A DNA stretch of 64,000 bases from Cohnella zeiphila. GTDB lineage: Bacteria > Bacillota > Bacilli > Paenibacillales > Paenibacillaceae. The notes under the pieces were generated by a model. It ran no database searches, had not been told where the DNA came from, and was given only the letters and a program-made list of their open reading frames with translations. Numbering within the stretch: the stretch's first letter is position 1; the number at the start of each line of letters is the position of its first letter. Shown piece after piece: positions 17,943-26,843 of this stretch. A program made the translations under genes and the position numbers. The stretch spans positions 26,552 through 90,551 of the forward strand of contig NZ_JACJVO010000035.1 in assembly GCF_014212055.1 (NCBI RefSeq), given 5' to 3'.

Positions 17943-19693
17943 TGGCCGCGAATTCCGTTCCGTTCGAAATGACCGTCGACGCGCTGCGGCAAGGTTACCG
18001 CTCCCGAAGCTTCACCCCGGAGGAAGTCGTCCGGGTCATCGTCGACCGGGCGCGGCGGGACAGCGGCATGAACATCTGGATCGTTCCGCCTTCGTACGAG
18101 CGGATCGTTCCCTATCTGACTCGGCTGGCGGATCTCGACCCGCTGGACTGCCCGCTATGGGGCATCCCGTTCGCCGTCAAGGACAACATCGAGGTTGCGG
18201 GCTGGCCGCTCACCGCCGCCTGTCCCGCCTTCGAGCGGATTCCGGGCTCTCATGCCGAAGTCGTGGAACGGCTGCTGGCGGCAGGCGCCATTCCGGTGGG
18301 CAAGGCCAACCTCGATCAATTCGCGACGGGGCTCGTCGGCACCCGCAGCCCGTACGGCGCGACCCATAACGCATTGCGGCCCGAGCTGATCAGCGGCGGC
18401 TCCAGCTCGGGGTCGGCGGTCGCCGTGGCGCGGGGCCAGGCGGCTTTCGCGCTCGGCACCGACACCGCCGGTTCCGGACGGGTGCCCGCCGCCCTCAACC
18501 GGCTTGTCGGCTACAAGCCGGCGGTCGGCGCCTGGCCGACGCGGGGCGTGCTCCCCGCCTGCCGCAGCATCGACTGCGTCACCGTCTTCGCCTATCGGAT
18601 GACGGACGCCAAGGAAGTGGACCGCGTCGTCCGCGGCCCGGCCAGCGACGATCCCTATTCGGCGGATCGTCCGCTCCGCCGCGCCGAACTGCCGAAGACG
18701 TGGCTCCTGCCGGAGCAGAAGCCGGAATTTTACGGTCCGTTCGCGGCGGAATACGAAGCGGCATGGGAACGGACCCTCGAGACGCTGGAGCATGCCGGCG
18801 TCCGCGTGCGGAAAGTCGACACCGGACTGCTGCGCGAGGCGGCCGCCCTGCTCTACGAAGGCCCGCTCGTCGCCGAGCGGTGGGCCGATCTCGGACCGTT
18901 CGCCGACGCTCATCCCGGCGCCCTCTATCCGGCGACCGAGACGGTTCTTCGTTCCGGCGTCCGGCCGGACTTCGACGCCCCCACTCTGTTCCGGGCTCAG
19001 CATCGGCTGGCGGCCATCCGGCAGTCGACGCGGGAAATGCTGCGCGGTTCCGTGCTCGTTCTGCCCACCTGCGGCGGCACCTGGACGCGCGAGCAAGTCG
19101 AAGCCGATCCGATCGCCGCGAACAGCAAAATGGGTTGGTATACGAATCACTGCAACCTGCTCGACTTGAGCGCCGTCGCCATCCCTTCGTACGATGCCGG
19201 CGATCGGCTGCCCTTCGGCATCACCCTCTTCACCGTGCCGGAAGAAGAAGCGAATCTTGACCCGGCCGCTTCGTTCTTTGAACGAGCGGCGGAATCCGTT
19301 ACCGTAGCGGTCTGCGGGCTGCATATGCGCGATTTCGGCCTGGAACCCCAGATGACGGGACTGCGCGCGGAGTTCGTTGCGGAAGCGCGAACCGCCGGGC
19401 GTTACAGGCTGTATAAGCTTCCGACCTCTCCCGCCAAGCCGGGTCTGGTGCGGGTCGCAGAAGGCGGCGCCGCCATCGCGGTTGAACTGTGGCGGATGCC
19501 CGCCGCCTCCTTCGGCGCCTTCGCGGCCTCGATCCCCGCCCCGCTCGGCATCGGCAAAATCGAGCTCGACGACGGCCGAATCGTCTCCGGCTTCTTGTGC
19601 GAAGCGTATGCCGGCGGAGGAGCCGTCGACATCACCGAAGCCGGCGGATGGCGTGCGGCCCTAACGATGGAGCAGGAGTCGATTCGAGAATAG
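17942..19693 (+). CDS. Allophanate hydrolase (amidase signature family)
   Basis: A 583-residue amidase that splits allophanate to ammonia and CO2, the last step of the guanidine/urea carboxylase route. The open frame continues far upstream through the carboxylase in another frame, but the ATG at 17942 overlaps the carboxylase stop and gives the correct family N-terminus. The Ser-cisSer-Lys triad is visible: Lys80 in GIPFAVKDNI, Ser154 in SGGSSSGSA, and nucleophile Ser178 in GTDTAGSGRVPA. The C-terminal domain (about 455-583, with LPTSPAKPGLVRV) is the allophanate hydrolase-specific extension. It is the last gene of the operon, followed by a strong terminator. Confidence 0.93.
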   Translation: MAANSVPFEMTVDALRQGYRSRSFTPEEVVRVIVDRARRDSGMNIWIVPPSYERIVPYLTRLADLDPLDCPLWGIPFAVKDNIEVAGWPLTAACPAFERIPGSHAEVVERLLAAGAIPVGKANLDQFATGLVGTRSPYGATHNALRPELISGGSSSGSAVAVARGQAAFALGTDTAGSGRVPAALNRLVGYKPAVGAWPTRGVLPACRSIDCVTVFAYRMTDAKEVDRVVRGPASDDPYSADRPLRRAELPKTWLLPEQKPEFYGPFAAEYEAAWERTLETLEHAGVRVRKVDTGLLREAAALLYEGPLVAERWADLGPFADAHPGALYPATETVLRSGVRPDFDAPTLFRAQHRLAAIRQSTREMLRGSVLVLPTCGGTWTREQVEADPIAANSKMGWYTNHCNLLDLSAVAIPSYDAGDRLPFGITLFTVPEEEANLDPAASFFERAAESVTVAVCGLHMRDFGLEPQMTGLRAEFVAEARTAGRYRLYKLPTSPAKPGLVRVAEGGAAIAVELWRMPAASFGAFAASIPAPLGIGKIELDDGRIVSGFLCEAYAGGGAVDITEAGGWRAALTMEQESIRE

Positions 19694-19724
19694 GCTGCGT
19701 ATTTCTTCTATATAATAGGAACAC

Positions 19725-19758
19725 AAAAAAACCGTCGTCCCGGTAGACGACGGTTTTT
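19725..19758. terminator. Bidirectional rho-independent terminator
   Basis: A perfect 9-bp stem, ACCGTCGTC (19731-19739) with GACGACGGT (19746-19754), is flanked by A-runs on the left and T-runs on the right. It can stop transcription from the allophanate hydrolase operon and from the convergent malate:quinone oxidoreductase gene. Confidence 0.9.
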
Positions 19759-19773
19759 CGTTCACGCTGCGAT

Positions 19774-21282
19774 TTAGCGCGCTGCCTGCAACGGCTCGTT
19801 CTCGCTAAGACCCAGCGACCGTGCCGTCGAAGTATGAATTTCCCGGATCAGTTCCGGATTTTTGAGCAAGGACAAGCCGTACGAAGGAATCATTTCCGTC
19901 AGCTTGGGCTCCCAGGCTTTGAGATGCTGAGGGAAGCATCTTTTGATAATCTCAAGCATAACGGACACGGCGGTGGAAGCGCCCGGCGATGCGCCGAGCA
20001 GCGCGGCGATCGAGCCGTCGGCGGCGCTCACGACCTCCGTACCGAACTGAAGCGTTCCTTTGCCGCCTTGGGCCGTATCCTTGATGACCTGCACGCGTTG
20101 GCCGGCAACGATCAAGTCCCAATCCTCGCTTCGGGCGTTCGGAATGAAGTCGCGCAATTCCTCCATGCGCTGTTCTTTCGACAGCATCAGCTGTTGAATC
20201 AGGTACTTGGTAAGCGACATCTCTTTGACGCCTGCCGCCATCATCGTGAGAAGATTATGCGGCTTGATGGATGTAATCAAGTCGAACATGGATCCTGTCT
20301 TTAAGAACTTCGGCGAGAAGCCGGCGAACGGTCCGAACAACAGCGATTTTTTGTTGTCGATGAACCGGGTGTCCAGATGCGGAACGGACATCGGCGGAGC
20401 GCCGACCGAAGCTTTGCCGTACACTTTGGCGTGATGCTGCTCGACGACCTCCGGATTGTTGCACACCATAAAGAGCCCGCTGACCGGAAAGCCCCCGATA
20501 TGCTTGCCTTCGGGAATTCCGGATTTTTGCAGAATATGCAAGCTTCCTCCGCCCGCGCCGATAAAGACGAACTTCGCGGTATGGCGCTCCACGGATCCGC
20601 TGCCGAGATTTTTCACTTTCAATTCCCACGATCCGTCGCTCGCGCGTTTCATGTTTTTGACGGAGTGGTTGTAATGGATTCCGACGTCATGCTTCTTGAG
20701 GTGCTCGATCAGCATACGCGTCAGCGCGCCGAAGTTGACATCCGTTCCGGAATCGATCTTGGTAGCCGCGATCGGCTCGCTGGAAGAGCGGCCCTTCATC
20801 ATGAGCGGAATCCATTCCGCCAGTTTGGCCGGATCGTCGGAATACTCCATTCCTTGAAACAGCGGATTATGGGACAATGCTTCAAACCGTTTTTTCAAAA
20901 ACGATACGTTCTTTTCCCCGCGCACGTAGCTCATATGAGGCAACGGCACGATAAAGTCCTGCGGATTGCGGATCAGCTTGCTGTCTACCAGGTAAGACCA
21001 GAACTGTCTGGACACCTGAAACTGTTCGTTTACGTTGATCGCTTTGCTGATGTCGATGGATCCGTCCGATTTTTCGGTCGTATAGTTAAGCTCGCACAGG
21101 GCGGCATGCCCCGTTCCCGCGTTATTCCATTCGTTCGAGCTTTCTTCTCCCGGTTTGCCGAGTTTCTCGAACACGGTAATTTTCCAATCCGGCGCCAACT
21201 GCTTGAGCATCGTTCCCAATGTCGCGCTCATGATTCCGGCCCCGATTAAGATCACGTCTGATTTCGTTTGTTCGTTGCTCAT
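19774..21282 (-). CDS. mqo: Malate:quinone oxidoreductase
   Basis: A 502-residue FAD-dependent, membrane-associated enzyme that oxidises malate to oxaloacetate and passes electrons to quinone. The start MSNEQTKSDV at 21282 is preferred (AAGGA site eight bases upstream) over a frame-open Met 18 codons earlier. The FAD-binding motif ILIGAGIMSATLGTMLKQL is at the N-terminus. NEWNNAGTGHAALCELNYT, RNPQDFIVPLPHMSYVRGE, TKIDSGTDVNFGALTRML and LLGASPGASTAVSVMLEIIK are strong family signatures. It is monocistronic and ends at a shared terminator. An alternative to NAD-dependent malate dehydrogenase in the TCA cycle is its usual role. Confidence 0.95.
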   Translation of the reverse strand: MSNEQTKSDVILIGAGIMSATLGTMLKQLAPDWKITVFEKLGKPGEESSNEWNNAGTGHAALCELNYTTEKSDGSIDISKAINVNEQFQVSRQFWSYLVDSKLIRNPQDFIVPLPHMSYVRGEKNVSFLKKRFEALSHNPLFQGMEYSDDPAKLAEWIPLMMKGRSSSEPIAATKIDSGTDVNFGALTRMLIEHLKKHDVGIHYNHSVKNMKRASDGSWELKVKNLGSGSVERHTAKFVFIGAGGGSLHILQKSGIPEGKHIGGFPVSGLFMVCNNPEVVEQHHAKVYGKASVGAPPMSVPHLDTRFIDNKKSLLFGPFAGFSPKFLKTGSMFDLITSIKPHNLLTMMAAGVKEMSLTKYLIQQLMLSKEQRMEELRDFIPNARSEDWDLIVAGQRVQVIKDTAQGGKGTLQFGTEVVSAADGSIAALLGASPGASTAVSVMLEIIKRCFPQHLKAWEPKLTEMIPSYGLSLLKNPELIREIHTSTARSLGLSENEPLQAAR

Positions 21283-21370
21283 GTTAACCGTCCTTATAAC
21301 CTGAAATTTAAAGAAAGCCATCAAACGGCAAACCAAAGGCGCGACCTCGTCGCGCTGCTTGTCAGGAATA

Positions 21371-21418
21371 ATTATATCATAGCGAATCGATCAAATTGAT
21401 AAATAATTATATTTGATC
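21371..21418 (-). promoter_or_regulatory. Extended -10 promoter and inverted repeat upstream of mqo
   Basis: On the minus strand TGATATAAT gives a perfect extended -10 element (TATAAT at 21371-21376) about 90 bp upstream of the mqo start, without a good -35. Just upstream lies an inverted repeat GATCAAA (21389-21395) / TTTGATC (21412-21418) with a 16-bp spacer. This is a candidate operator overlapping the missing -35 region. Confidence 0.45.
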
Positions 21419-21455
21419 ACGCTATAAACGATCGTTATAGGCCGTCTTGCCTCGT

Positions 21456-21485
21456 GCTTAAACCGTGCTTTTATAGGGCATATTA
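21456..21485 (+). promoter_or_regulatory. Sigma-G-like promoter of the gerA operon
   Basis: GCTTA (21456-21460) and CATATTA (21479-21485) are separated by exactly 18 bp. The -10 fits the forespore sigma-G consensus CATWHTA fully, and the -35 fits GHATR at four of five positions. The spacing to the start codon at 21519 is short, as in known gerA operons. A perfect palindrome AACGATCGTT sits further upstream (21427-21436). Confidence 0.55.
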
Positions 21486-21518
21486 TGGGAATCAATCCAA
21501 AGCGAAGGCGGCCAACTT

Positions 21519-23054
21519 ATGAACAGGCGTGGAAAATCGAACGCTTCGAACGACAACCGACCCCCGGTTCAAGAGACCGACGCCTTCGATCTGGAGCCGT
21601 CGCAGCCGATCAGCTTCGACCTGGACGAGAACGAGCGCACGTTCCAGGATCTGTTCCGGCATTGCTCGGATATCGTGTTTCGCGATCTTGAGGTTCAAGG
21701 CCGTACGAAGCTGCTGATTATGTTCACCGACGGCATGGTCAACAGCGATATTTTGCAATCCGCCGTCTTAAAGCCGCTCCTGTACGAGGGGCTGCCGCAA
21801 GGGCTGGGCATGATCGACAGCATCGCCGAAATGTGCGGACGCGAACTCATGAGCATCCTTCAAGTGAAGAAAAGCTCCGATGTCTTCGAAATTGCAGATC
21901 TCATCTTGAGAGGACATACCGCTTTTCTGGCCGACGGGGAGAACGAGGCGCTGCTGGCGGACGTCTCGAGCTTCGAGACGAGAAGCATCGAGGAGTCCAC
22001 CAACGAGGCGACGCTTCGCGGCGCAAGGGAAAGCTTTACGGAACTGCTCCGGACGAATACGACGCTGCTCCGCCGGATCATCGTAACTCCGAAGCTGAAG
22101 CTGGAAGCGTACCGCGTCGGCAAGCTGACGAATACGGAAGTCGTCGTCGCCTACATCGAAGGAAGCGTTGCGGAACCTGTGCTGAAGGAAGTGCGCGACC
22201 GTGTCCGGCGGATTCGTCTCGAAGGCGTGCTCGAATCGGGGTATATTGAGGAGGCGATCGAGGACACGAATTATTCGCCGTTCCCGCAAATGATGAGCAG
22301 CGAGCGCCCCGACGCCGTAGCGGCTGGACTTCTGGAGGGCAAGGTAGCCATTCTAACGAACGGCACTCCGAACGCGCTCATCGTGCCCATGACGTTCTGG
22401 GATGGCCTGCAGGCGCCCGACGACTACTTCGAGCGCTTTATGTACGTCACGCTGAATCGTTGGATCCGATATGCTTTTGCCATCTTCTCGGTCTTGTTTC
22501 CATCGATCTATATTGCATTGACCAGCTTTCATCCGGAGATGGTCCCGCCCAAGCTGATGCTGAGCATCTCCGCTCTTCGGGAAAAGTCGCCGTTTCCGAC
22601 GGTCATCGAAGTCTTCATCATGGAGTTCATGTTCGAAGGCCTGCGGGAAGCGGGCATCCGCCTGCCCAAGCAGATCGGTCCGCTTGTCAGCATCGTCGGC
22701 GCCCTGGTCATCGGACAGGCGGCCGTTCAGGCCGGCATCATCTCCGCGCCGATCGTCATCGTCGTATCCGCCGCCGGCATCTCCTCTTTCGTCATCCCGC
22801 GGTACCGGTTCGGCATTCCCCTGCGAATGCTGCGCTTTCCGCTTCTGATTCTTACCGGCATGTTCGGTTTATTCGGCATCGCGCTTGGTTTGATCACGAT
22901 TCTCGTTCACCTGATCCATCTCAAACCGTTCGGTACGGCCTATTTGAGTCCGGTGACGCCGATCATGTTCGGCCGAATCAAGAAGGTTTTTGTCCGTTTC
23001 CCGCACAAGCGTGCCATGAAGGCCAATCCCATCCGAGAGGGAGATTCGCCATGA
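21519..23054 (+). CDS. Spore germination receptor subunit A (GerA family)
   Basis: A 511-residue GerAA-type subunit of a nutrient germinant receptor in the inner spore membrane. The N-terminal cytoplasmic domain (about 40-290) contains ENERTFQDLFRHCSDIVFR and VEDTNYSPFPQMMSSERPD-like family blocks. The following membrane part shows NRWIRYAFAIFSVLFPSIYIALTSFHPEMVP, the EVFIMEFMFEGLREAGIRLP loop and four to five membrane helices. The start has an AAGGCGG site. Its stop overlaps the gerC start by four bases (ATGA), so the two are translationally coupled. The gene order A-C-B is common in this group. The germinant is not predictable from the sequence. Confidence 0.94.
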   Translation: MNRRGKSNASNDNRPPVQETDAFDLEPSQPISFDLDENERTFQDLFRHCSDIVFRDLEVQGRTKLLIMFTDGMVNSDILQSAVLKPLLYEGLPQGLGMIDSIAEMCGRELMSILQVKKSSDVFEIADLILRGHTAFLADGENEALLADVSSFETRSIEESTNEATLRGARESFTELLRTNTTLLRRIIVTPKLKLEAYRVGKLTNTEVVVAYIEGSVAEPVLKEVRDRVRRIRLEGVLESGYIEEAIEDTNYSPFPQMMSSERPDAVAAGLLEGKVAILTNGTPNALIVPMTFWDGLQAPDDYFERFMYVTLNRWIRYAFAIFSVLFPSIYIALTSFHPEMVPPKLMLSISALREKSPFPTVIEVFIMEFMFEGLREAGIRLPKQIGPLVSIVGALVIGQAAVQAGIISAPIVIVVSAAGISSFVIPRYRFGIPLRMLRFPLLILTGMFGLFGIALGLITILVHLIHLKPFGTAYLSPVTPIMFGRIKKVFVRFPHKRAMKANPIREGDSP

Positions 23055-24202
23055 AGCGAATCATCAAGCTGGGGATCGTGCTCTTCTTCGTCATAACGTG
23101 CACGACGGGATGCTGGAACCTGACGGAACCGGACGAACTTGCTTTCATTACCGCCGCGGGAATGGACGCCGCGCCGGACGGACGGATCGAGATCAGCTCT
23201 CAAATCGCGGTTCCTTCGGCAATCGACGTCCAGCAGAATCAGAGCAGCATCGGCAAAAGCTTTCTCGTCGTGAGCGCCATGGGCAAAAATGTGATGGATG
23301 CGGGCCGCACCATGCAAGGAAAGTTGTCCCGCAGCTTATTCTACGAGCATCGCCAGGCGATTATCTTTGGACAGAGCATGGCCCAGCGCGGAGTCGGAGA
23401 TATGCTCGACATGTTCGTACGCAATCCGAAGTCGGAAATACGTTCTACGGTAGCCGTCGTAAAGGACGGAACGGCGAAAGATCTGCTGAACATCAAGCCG
23501 AAGTTCGATCCCTTCTCGGGCCTGGCGATTCTCCGCGTCCAGTCGTCGGTAGGTTCGACTCCGTATTTCTATCGGCATTTTCTATCCGATGCGTTGAACG
23601 AAGGCATGACTCCGCTGGTGCCGGCCTTCCATATCGTCGGTAAGAATGAATTTGCCTGCGTGGGCGCGGCTATGCTCGACAACACGGCCGACTTGAAATT
23701 GAAGGGGTTTTTGAACGCGGAGCAATCGTTTCTCGCTTACTGGATGATCGGCAGACAATCGACGATCTCCGTTACCTCGGTTGTCGACCGCGACGGCGGG
23801 CTCGCAACCATAAGATTGGGAAGCTTGAAAAGCCGCATCCGCGTTATTCTGACGGATAGCGGCAAGCCGGCCATCGAAGTTCGTTTGTCCGGGGGGGGCT
23901 CCGTTATCGAGAACAACTCAAACTTGGATCCGTCCAAAGGCCCCGATCGGCGGATCATTGAACAGAAGCTCTCCGATTCAACCCGCCAAAAGGTGGAGCA
24001 ATTGATCGATCAGGTCCAGCACCAATACAAAACGGACGTGTTCGGGTTCGGCGATCACATCCATCGCCGTTATCCTCAGCGATGGAAGACGTTGAAGAGA
24101 GATTGGGACCAAAGCTTTTCCAAACTTCCGGTATCGGTTCAAGTTACCCTGCATGTGAAGGATCCCGGGCAGAGCAATTCAGCCATGAAGCGGTTCATCT
24201 AA
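23051..24202 (+). CDS. Spore germination lipoprotein subunit C (Ger(x)C family)
   Basis: A 383-residue lipoprotein subunit of the germinant receptor. The open frame reaches far upstream inside gerA, but ATG at 23051 overlaps the gerA stop and begins a lipoprotein signal (MKRIIKLGIVLFFVITCTTG, then Cys). The mature start CWNLTEPDELAFITAAGMDA is a GerC signature. Further blocks are FYEHRQAIIFGQSMAQRGV and the C-terminal DVFGFGDHIHRRYPQRWK, typical of the family. It sits between the A and B subunit genes. The protein should face the outer side of the inner spore membrane after lipidation. Confidence 0.93.
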   Translation: MKRIIKLGIVLFFVITCTTGCWNLTEPDELAFITAAGMDAAPDGRIEISSQIAVPSAIDVQQNQSSIGKSFLVVSAMGKNVMDAGRTMQGKLSRSLFYEHRQAIIFGQSMAQRGVGDMLDMFVRNPKSEIRSTVAVVKDGTAKDLLNIKPKFDPFSGLAILRVQSSVGSTPYFYRHFLSDALNEGMTPLVPAFHIVGKNEFACVGAAMLDNTADLKLKGFLNAEQSFLAYWMIGRQSTISVTSVVDRDGGLATIRLGSLKSRIRVILTDSGKPAIEVRLSGGGSVIENNSNLDPSKGPDRRIIEQKLSDSTRQKVEQLIDQVQHQYKTDVFGFGDHIHRRYPQRWKTLKRDWDQSFSKLPVSVQVTLHVKDPGQSNSAMKRFI

Positions 24203-24244
24203 GAGAAGCCGCGAAAACAGGAAGTCCGATCAGGAGAGATCACC

Positions 24245-25336
24245 GTGAAAATAACCGGCACCCAGCTTTTCTGGATCTTGTTTACGGTCGAAGTCGTCAT
24301 GGCCGTATGGCTCCGAATTTCGCCTGCTATTGAAGTATCGCGGCAGGATGCATGGATTTCCATGCTGGTCGCGGGGATGATCGGAGCCGCCATTACCTTT
24401 CTGGTCGTTTGCCTAAGCTTGCAGCATCCAGGGCAAAGCCTGGCCGTGTTCAGCCGCAAGCTGCTCGGCAAATGGGTAGGCGGCCTGCTTGTCCTTCCTT
24501 ATTTGGCCTCCTGGTATATCCTGGCGGGAGATGTCCTGCGCACGTTCGCCGATTTCGTTCATTTGATCCTCCTCGACCGTACGCCTCTGTGGGTCATCAT
24601 GTTCCTGATGGCAGCCATGATGACGGTAATGACGGGTGCTATAGGCATGAACGGCATCGCCCGATTTTGCGAGATCGCCGGCCCCCTCACGCTGATCACG
24701 TTGATCCTCAGCTTCTTGCTTAACATCGGAAATGTGAACTTGTCGAATCTTTTTCCAGTCATCGCCGATACGGGCTGGAAAAACATTCTCAAGGCTGCTT
24801 ACCCTCCCGCCTCTTTTTTTGGCGAGTCGTTCCTGCTGCTCGTCATCGTGTCGATGGTGCAGCGTTCGGACAAGGCGCTTTTGCGATCCATGACGAGCAT
24901 CATAACCATCGTCGGAATCGTGCTCGTCTCGACGATCATGGTGCTGTTTGTCTTCGGACCGAACGTATCGGCCAAGATGAGATTCCCGTATTTCACGCTT
25001 GTAAGGTCGATCAACATTCTCGATTTCATCCAGAACGTGGACATCTTCGTTCTGTTCATCTGGGTGTTCGGCGTTTGCGCCAAAATATCGTTCTACCTGT
25101 TCCTCACCAGCTTCGAAATGGCCAATTGTCTCGGCTTGAAAAACTGGCGCAAGGTCGTCTGGTTCAGCGCGCCTCTCATCGTGGCGATCGCAGTGGCGAT
25201 TCCGAACGAAACGGCGATTGAAATGCTGCAGAAATTGTGGAGATTGATTGTCATTCCCTTGTGCGGCATCGCCATCCCCATGCTGCTCTTGCTCGCGACA
25301 GCGATCTCCAAACGCCGGGAGGCTCGTCGCCTTTAA
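24245..25336 (+). CDS. Spore germination permease subunit B (GerB family)
   Basis: A 363-residue, ten-helix membrane subunit of the germinant receptor, related to APC amino acid transporters and thought to bind the germinant. Translation starts at a GTG (24245) with an AGGAGAG site. The N-terminal motif KITGTQLFWILFTVEVVMAV and RQDAWISMLVAGMIGAAITF fit the family. It is the last gene of the three-gene operon, 42 bp after gerC. It completes a full A-C-B receptor, so the receptor is likely functional. Confidence 0.93.
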   Translation: MKITGTQLFWILFTVEVVMAVWLRISPAIEVSRQDAWISMLVAGMIGAAITFLVVCLSLQHPGQSLAVFSRKLLGKWVGGLLVLPYLASWYILAGDVLRTFADFVHLILLDRTPLWVIMFLMAAMMTVMTGAIGMNGIARFCEIAGPLTLITLILSFLLNIGNVNLSNLFPVIADTGWKNILKAAYPPASFFGESFLLLVIVSMVQRSDKALLRSMTSIITIVGIVLVSTIMVLFVFGPNVSAKMRFPYFTLVRSINILDFIQNVDIFVLFIWVFGVCAKISFYLFLTSFEMANCLGLKNWRKVVWFSAPLIVAIAVAIPNETAIEMLQKLWRLIVIPLCGIAIPMLLLLATAISKRREARRL

Positions 25337-25409
25337 CCATACACAGATGACGGTCGAAGATGTATACTCCTCTCCAATCGAAATCAACCTGATCGATTAA
25401 CCGATCATG

Positions 25410-25436
25410 AAAAAAGCCCGCATGTTTGCGGGCTTT
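25410..25436. terminator. Terminator between convergent germination genes
   Basis: A perfect 9-bp stem, AAAGCCCGC (25413-25421) with GCGGGCTTT (25428-25436), has a strong T-run when read on the minus strand (for the orphan gerC) and a weak one on the plus strand (for the gerA operon). Confidence 0.85.
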
Positions 25437-25452
25437 ACTCGAGCCAATGCTT

Positions 25453-26709
25453 CTACTTCGCCTTCATTCCAATTCGTCTGATTCTGCACTCAATGTGAAT
25501 TTCGACCGTTATGTTTTCGTACATTTCTTCCCATTTTTCTTTGCTCTTCACATACTTTCGCCAGTAACCCGGTTTCTTGGCGCGCAACTGTTCGCCGAAG
25601 CCGAAAATATCGCTATGCGCACGCTGCGTCTTCTCGATTAATCCTTTCACATGTTTGGAAACACTTTCCTCCACTTTTTTGTTGAGTTCCATCAATAACT
25701 TTGGATCGTTGACGATCAGATCCTCGCTGTTTTTTTCTTCAAGAATAAACTCGTCGAACACATTAACCGTGAAGTGCGGCATCTTATTTCGAATATCGAC
25801 TTTGATTTGCGATTTACGCGAATACGCTCCGATATTCACTACCTGCTTTGAGTTTCCAATCTTGAATAATCCGCGGTAACCGCCCGGATTCATTCCCATA
25901 ATGGACATATACGACGAGATCTCGATTGGGCTCGTAACGCCAACAAAGCGATCCTTTTGGAAGTAAGCAAGGCCTTTGATTTCGACGTTTTGTTCTTTTT
26001 TCATCTCTACATAGGGCAGGTAACCCTCTTGCCCTTTTCTCGACGATCGGCTCCAAAACATGCCGATGTAATTTGCAGGAAATTTGCCCATCCGGACCGC
26101 GCTGTCCATCGTTGCCATTAAATAAAGGGTCGGGATCCGTTCCAGCTCCGGCGTCGACTTCATGAATTCCAGCGCATTGCCCTTGGAGACCATCATCCAG
26201 GCCATCCGTCTCAACTGAGGATTGCGCCGTAAATAATCGTTCAAATTTTGCAGCCCTTTGCGGGCCATCGCTTCCGAGACAACGATGACCCGCACATGGC
26301 CTAAAAACAGCTCCCCGGACAACTGCTGCTGCAAATTCATCAGCGCATCGTCGACCGTATAGCCCGGAACGTCCATCACCCAAACCGTACGGTTCGATGC
26401 CGAACGTCCGCCTCCGCCTCCTTCGCCGGGACCGAGCGGAATTCTTCCCGGAACCGCAATCTGGACTCCGAGCCGGATCATCGTCCTCCCCGGCTCCAAA
26501 TAACTGCCCGGAAGATGAGTAATTTCGTCCACATGCTCCGCCTCGGAAGGTTCGACCGTATCCACGGATATTCCGAGAACCACCGCCCGGTCTTCGATCT
26601 CCAAGCGGTCCCAGCACCCGGTCAGCGCCGGCACCGCTGTAAGCAAAGCCGTGAACAATAGGATGGGTTTAGTCCAAGCAGCTGTAACCTTCAGAACGGA
26701 TTCCCTCAT
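25453..26709 (-). CDS. Orphan Ger(x)C family germination lipoprotein
   Basis: A second GerC-type protein, about 418 residues from the Met at 26709, convergent with the gerA-C-B operon. The open frame begins at 26781 and contains three possible starts (26781, 26724, 26709); none has an excellent ribosome binding site. 26709 gives a compact lipoprotein signal ending ALTGC (Cys32). The mature start CWDRLEIEDRAVVLGISVD is a clear family signature, and DIFGFGEQLRAKKPGYWRK near the C-terminus mirrors the other GerC. An unusual Gly-rich loop (PGEGGGGGRSASNRT) interrupts the N-terminal domain. No A or B gene accompanies it, so it may swap into the neighbouring receptor or be a remnant of a second set. 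Confidence 0.87.
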   Translation of the reverse strand: MRESVLKVTAAWTKPILLFTALLTAVPALTGCWDRLEIEDRAVVLGISVDTVEPSEAEHVDEITHLPGSYLEPGRTMIRLGVQIAVPGRIPLGPGEGGGGGRSASNRTVWVMDVPGYTVDDALMNLQQQLSGELFLGHVRVIVVSEAMARKGLQNLNDYLRRNPQLRRMAWMMVSKGNALEFMKSTPELERIPTLYLMATMDSAVRMGKFPANYIGMFWSRSSRKGQEGYLPYVEMKKEQNVEIKGLAYFQKDRFVGVTSPIEISSYMSIMGMNPGGYRGLFKIGNSKQVVNIGAYSRKSQIKVDIRNKMPHFTVNVFDEFILEEKNSEDLIVNDPKLLMELNKKVEESVSKHVKGLIEKTQRAHSDIFGFGEQLRAKKPGYWRKYVKSKEKWEEMYENITVEIHIECRIRRIGMKAK

Positions 26710-26843
26710 TTCTTCCGGGACCATGAAAAACGAGCAACGATGTCGGCTAGCTCCATCCCGGCGAATGCCCGCTTGTTTCATTCTTTGGTTTAATGCAGCT
26801 GTTTAAACATGGAAGCCGGCAGCATCTCGGGAATTCGCCATGC

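Noticed and set aside
19711..19717. TATAAT in TATATAATAGG after allophanate hydrolase
   Set aside because: It lies between a stop codon and a bidirectional terminator with no gene to serve, so it is not called a promoter.
22460..23050. N-terminal extension of the GerC frame
   Set aside because: It lies inside gerA in another frame; a lipoprotein signal starts at 23051.
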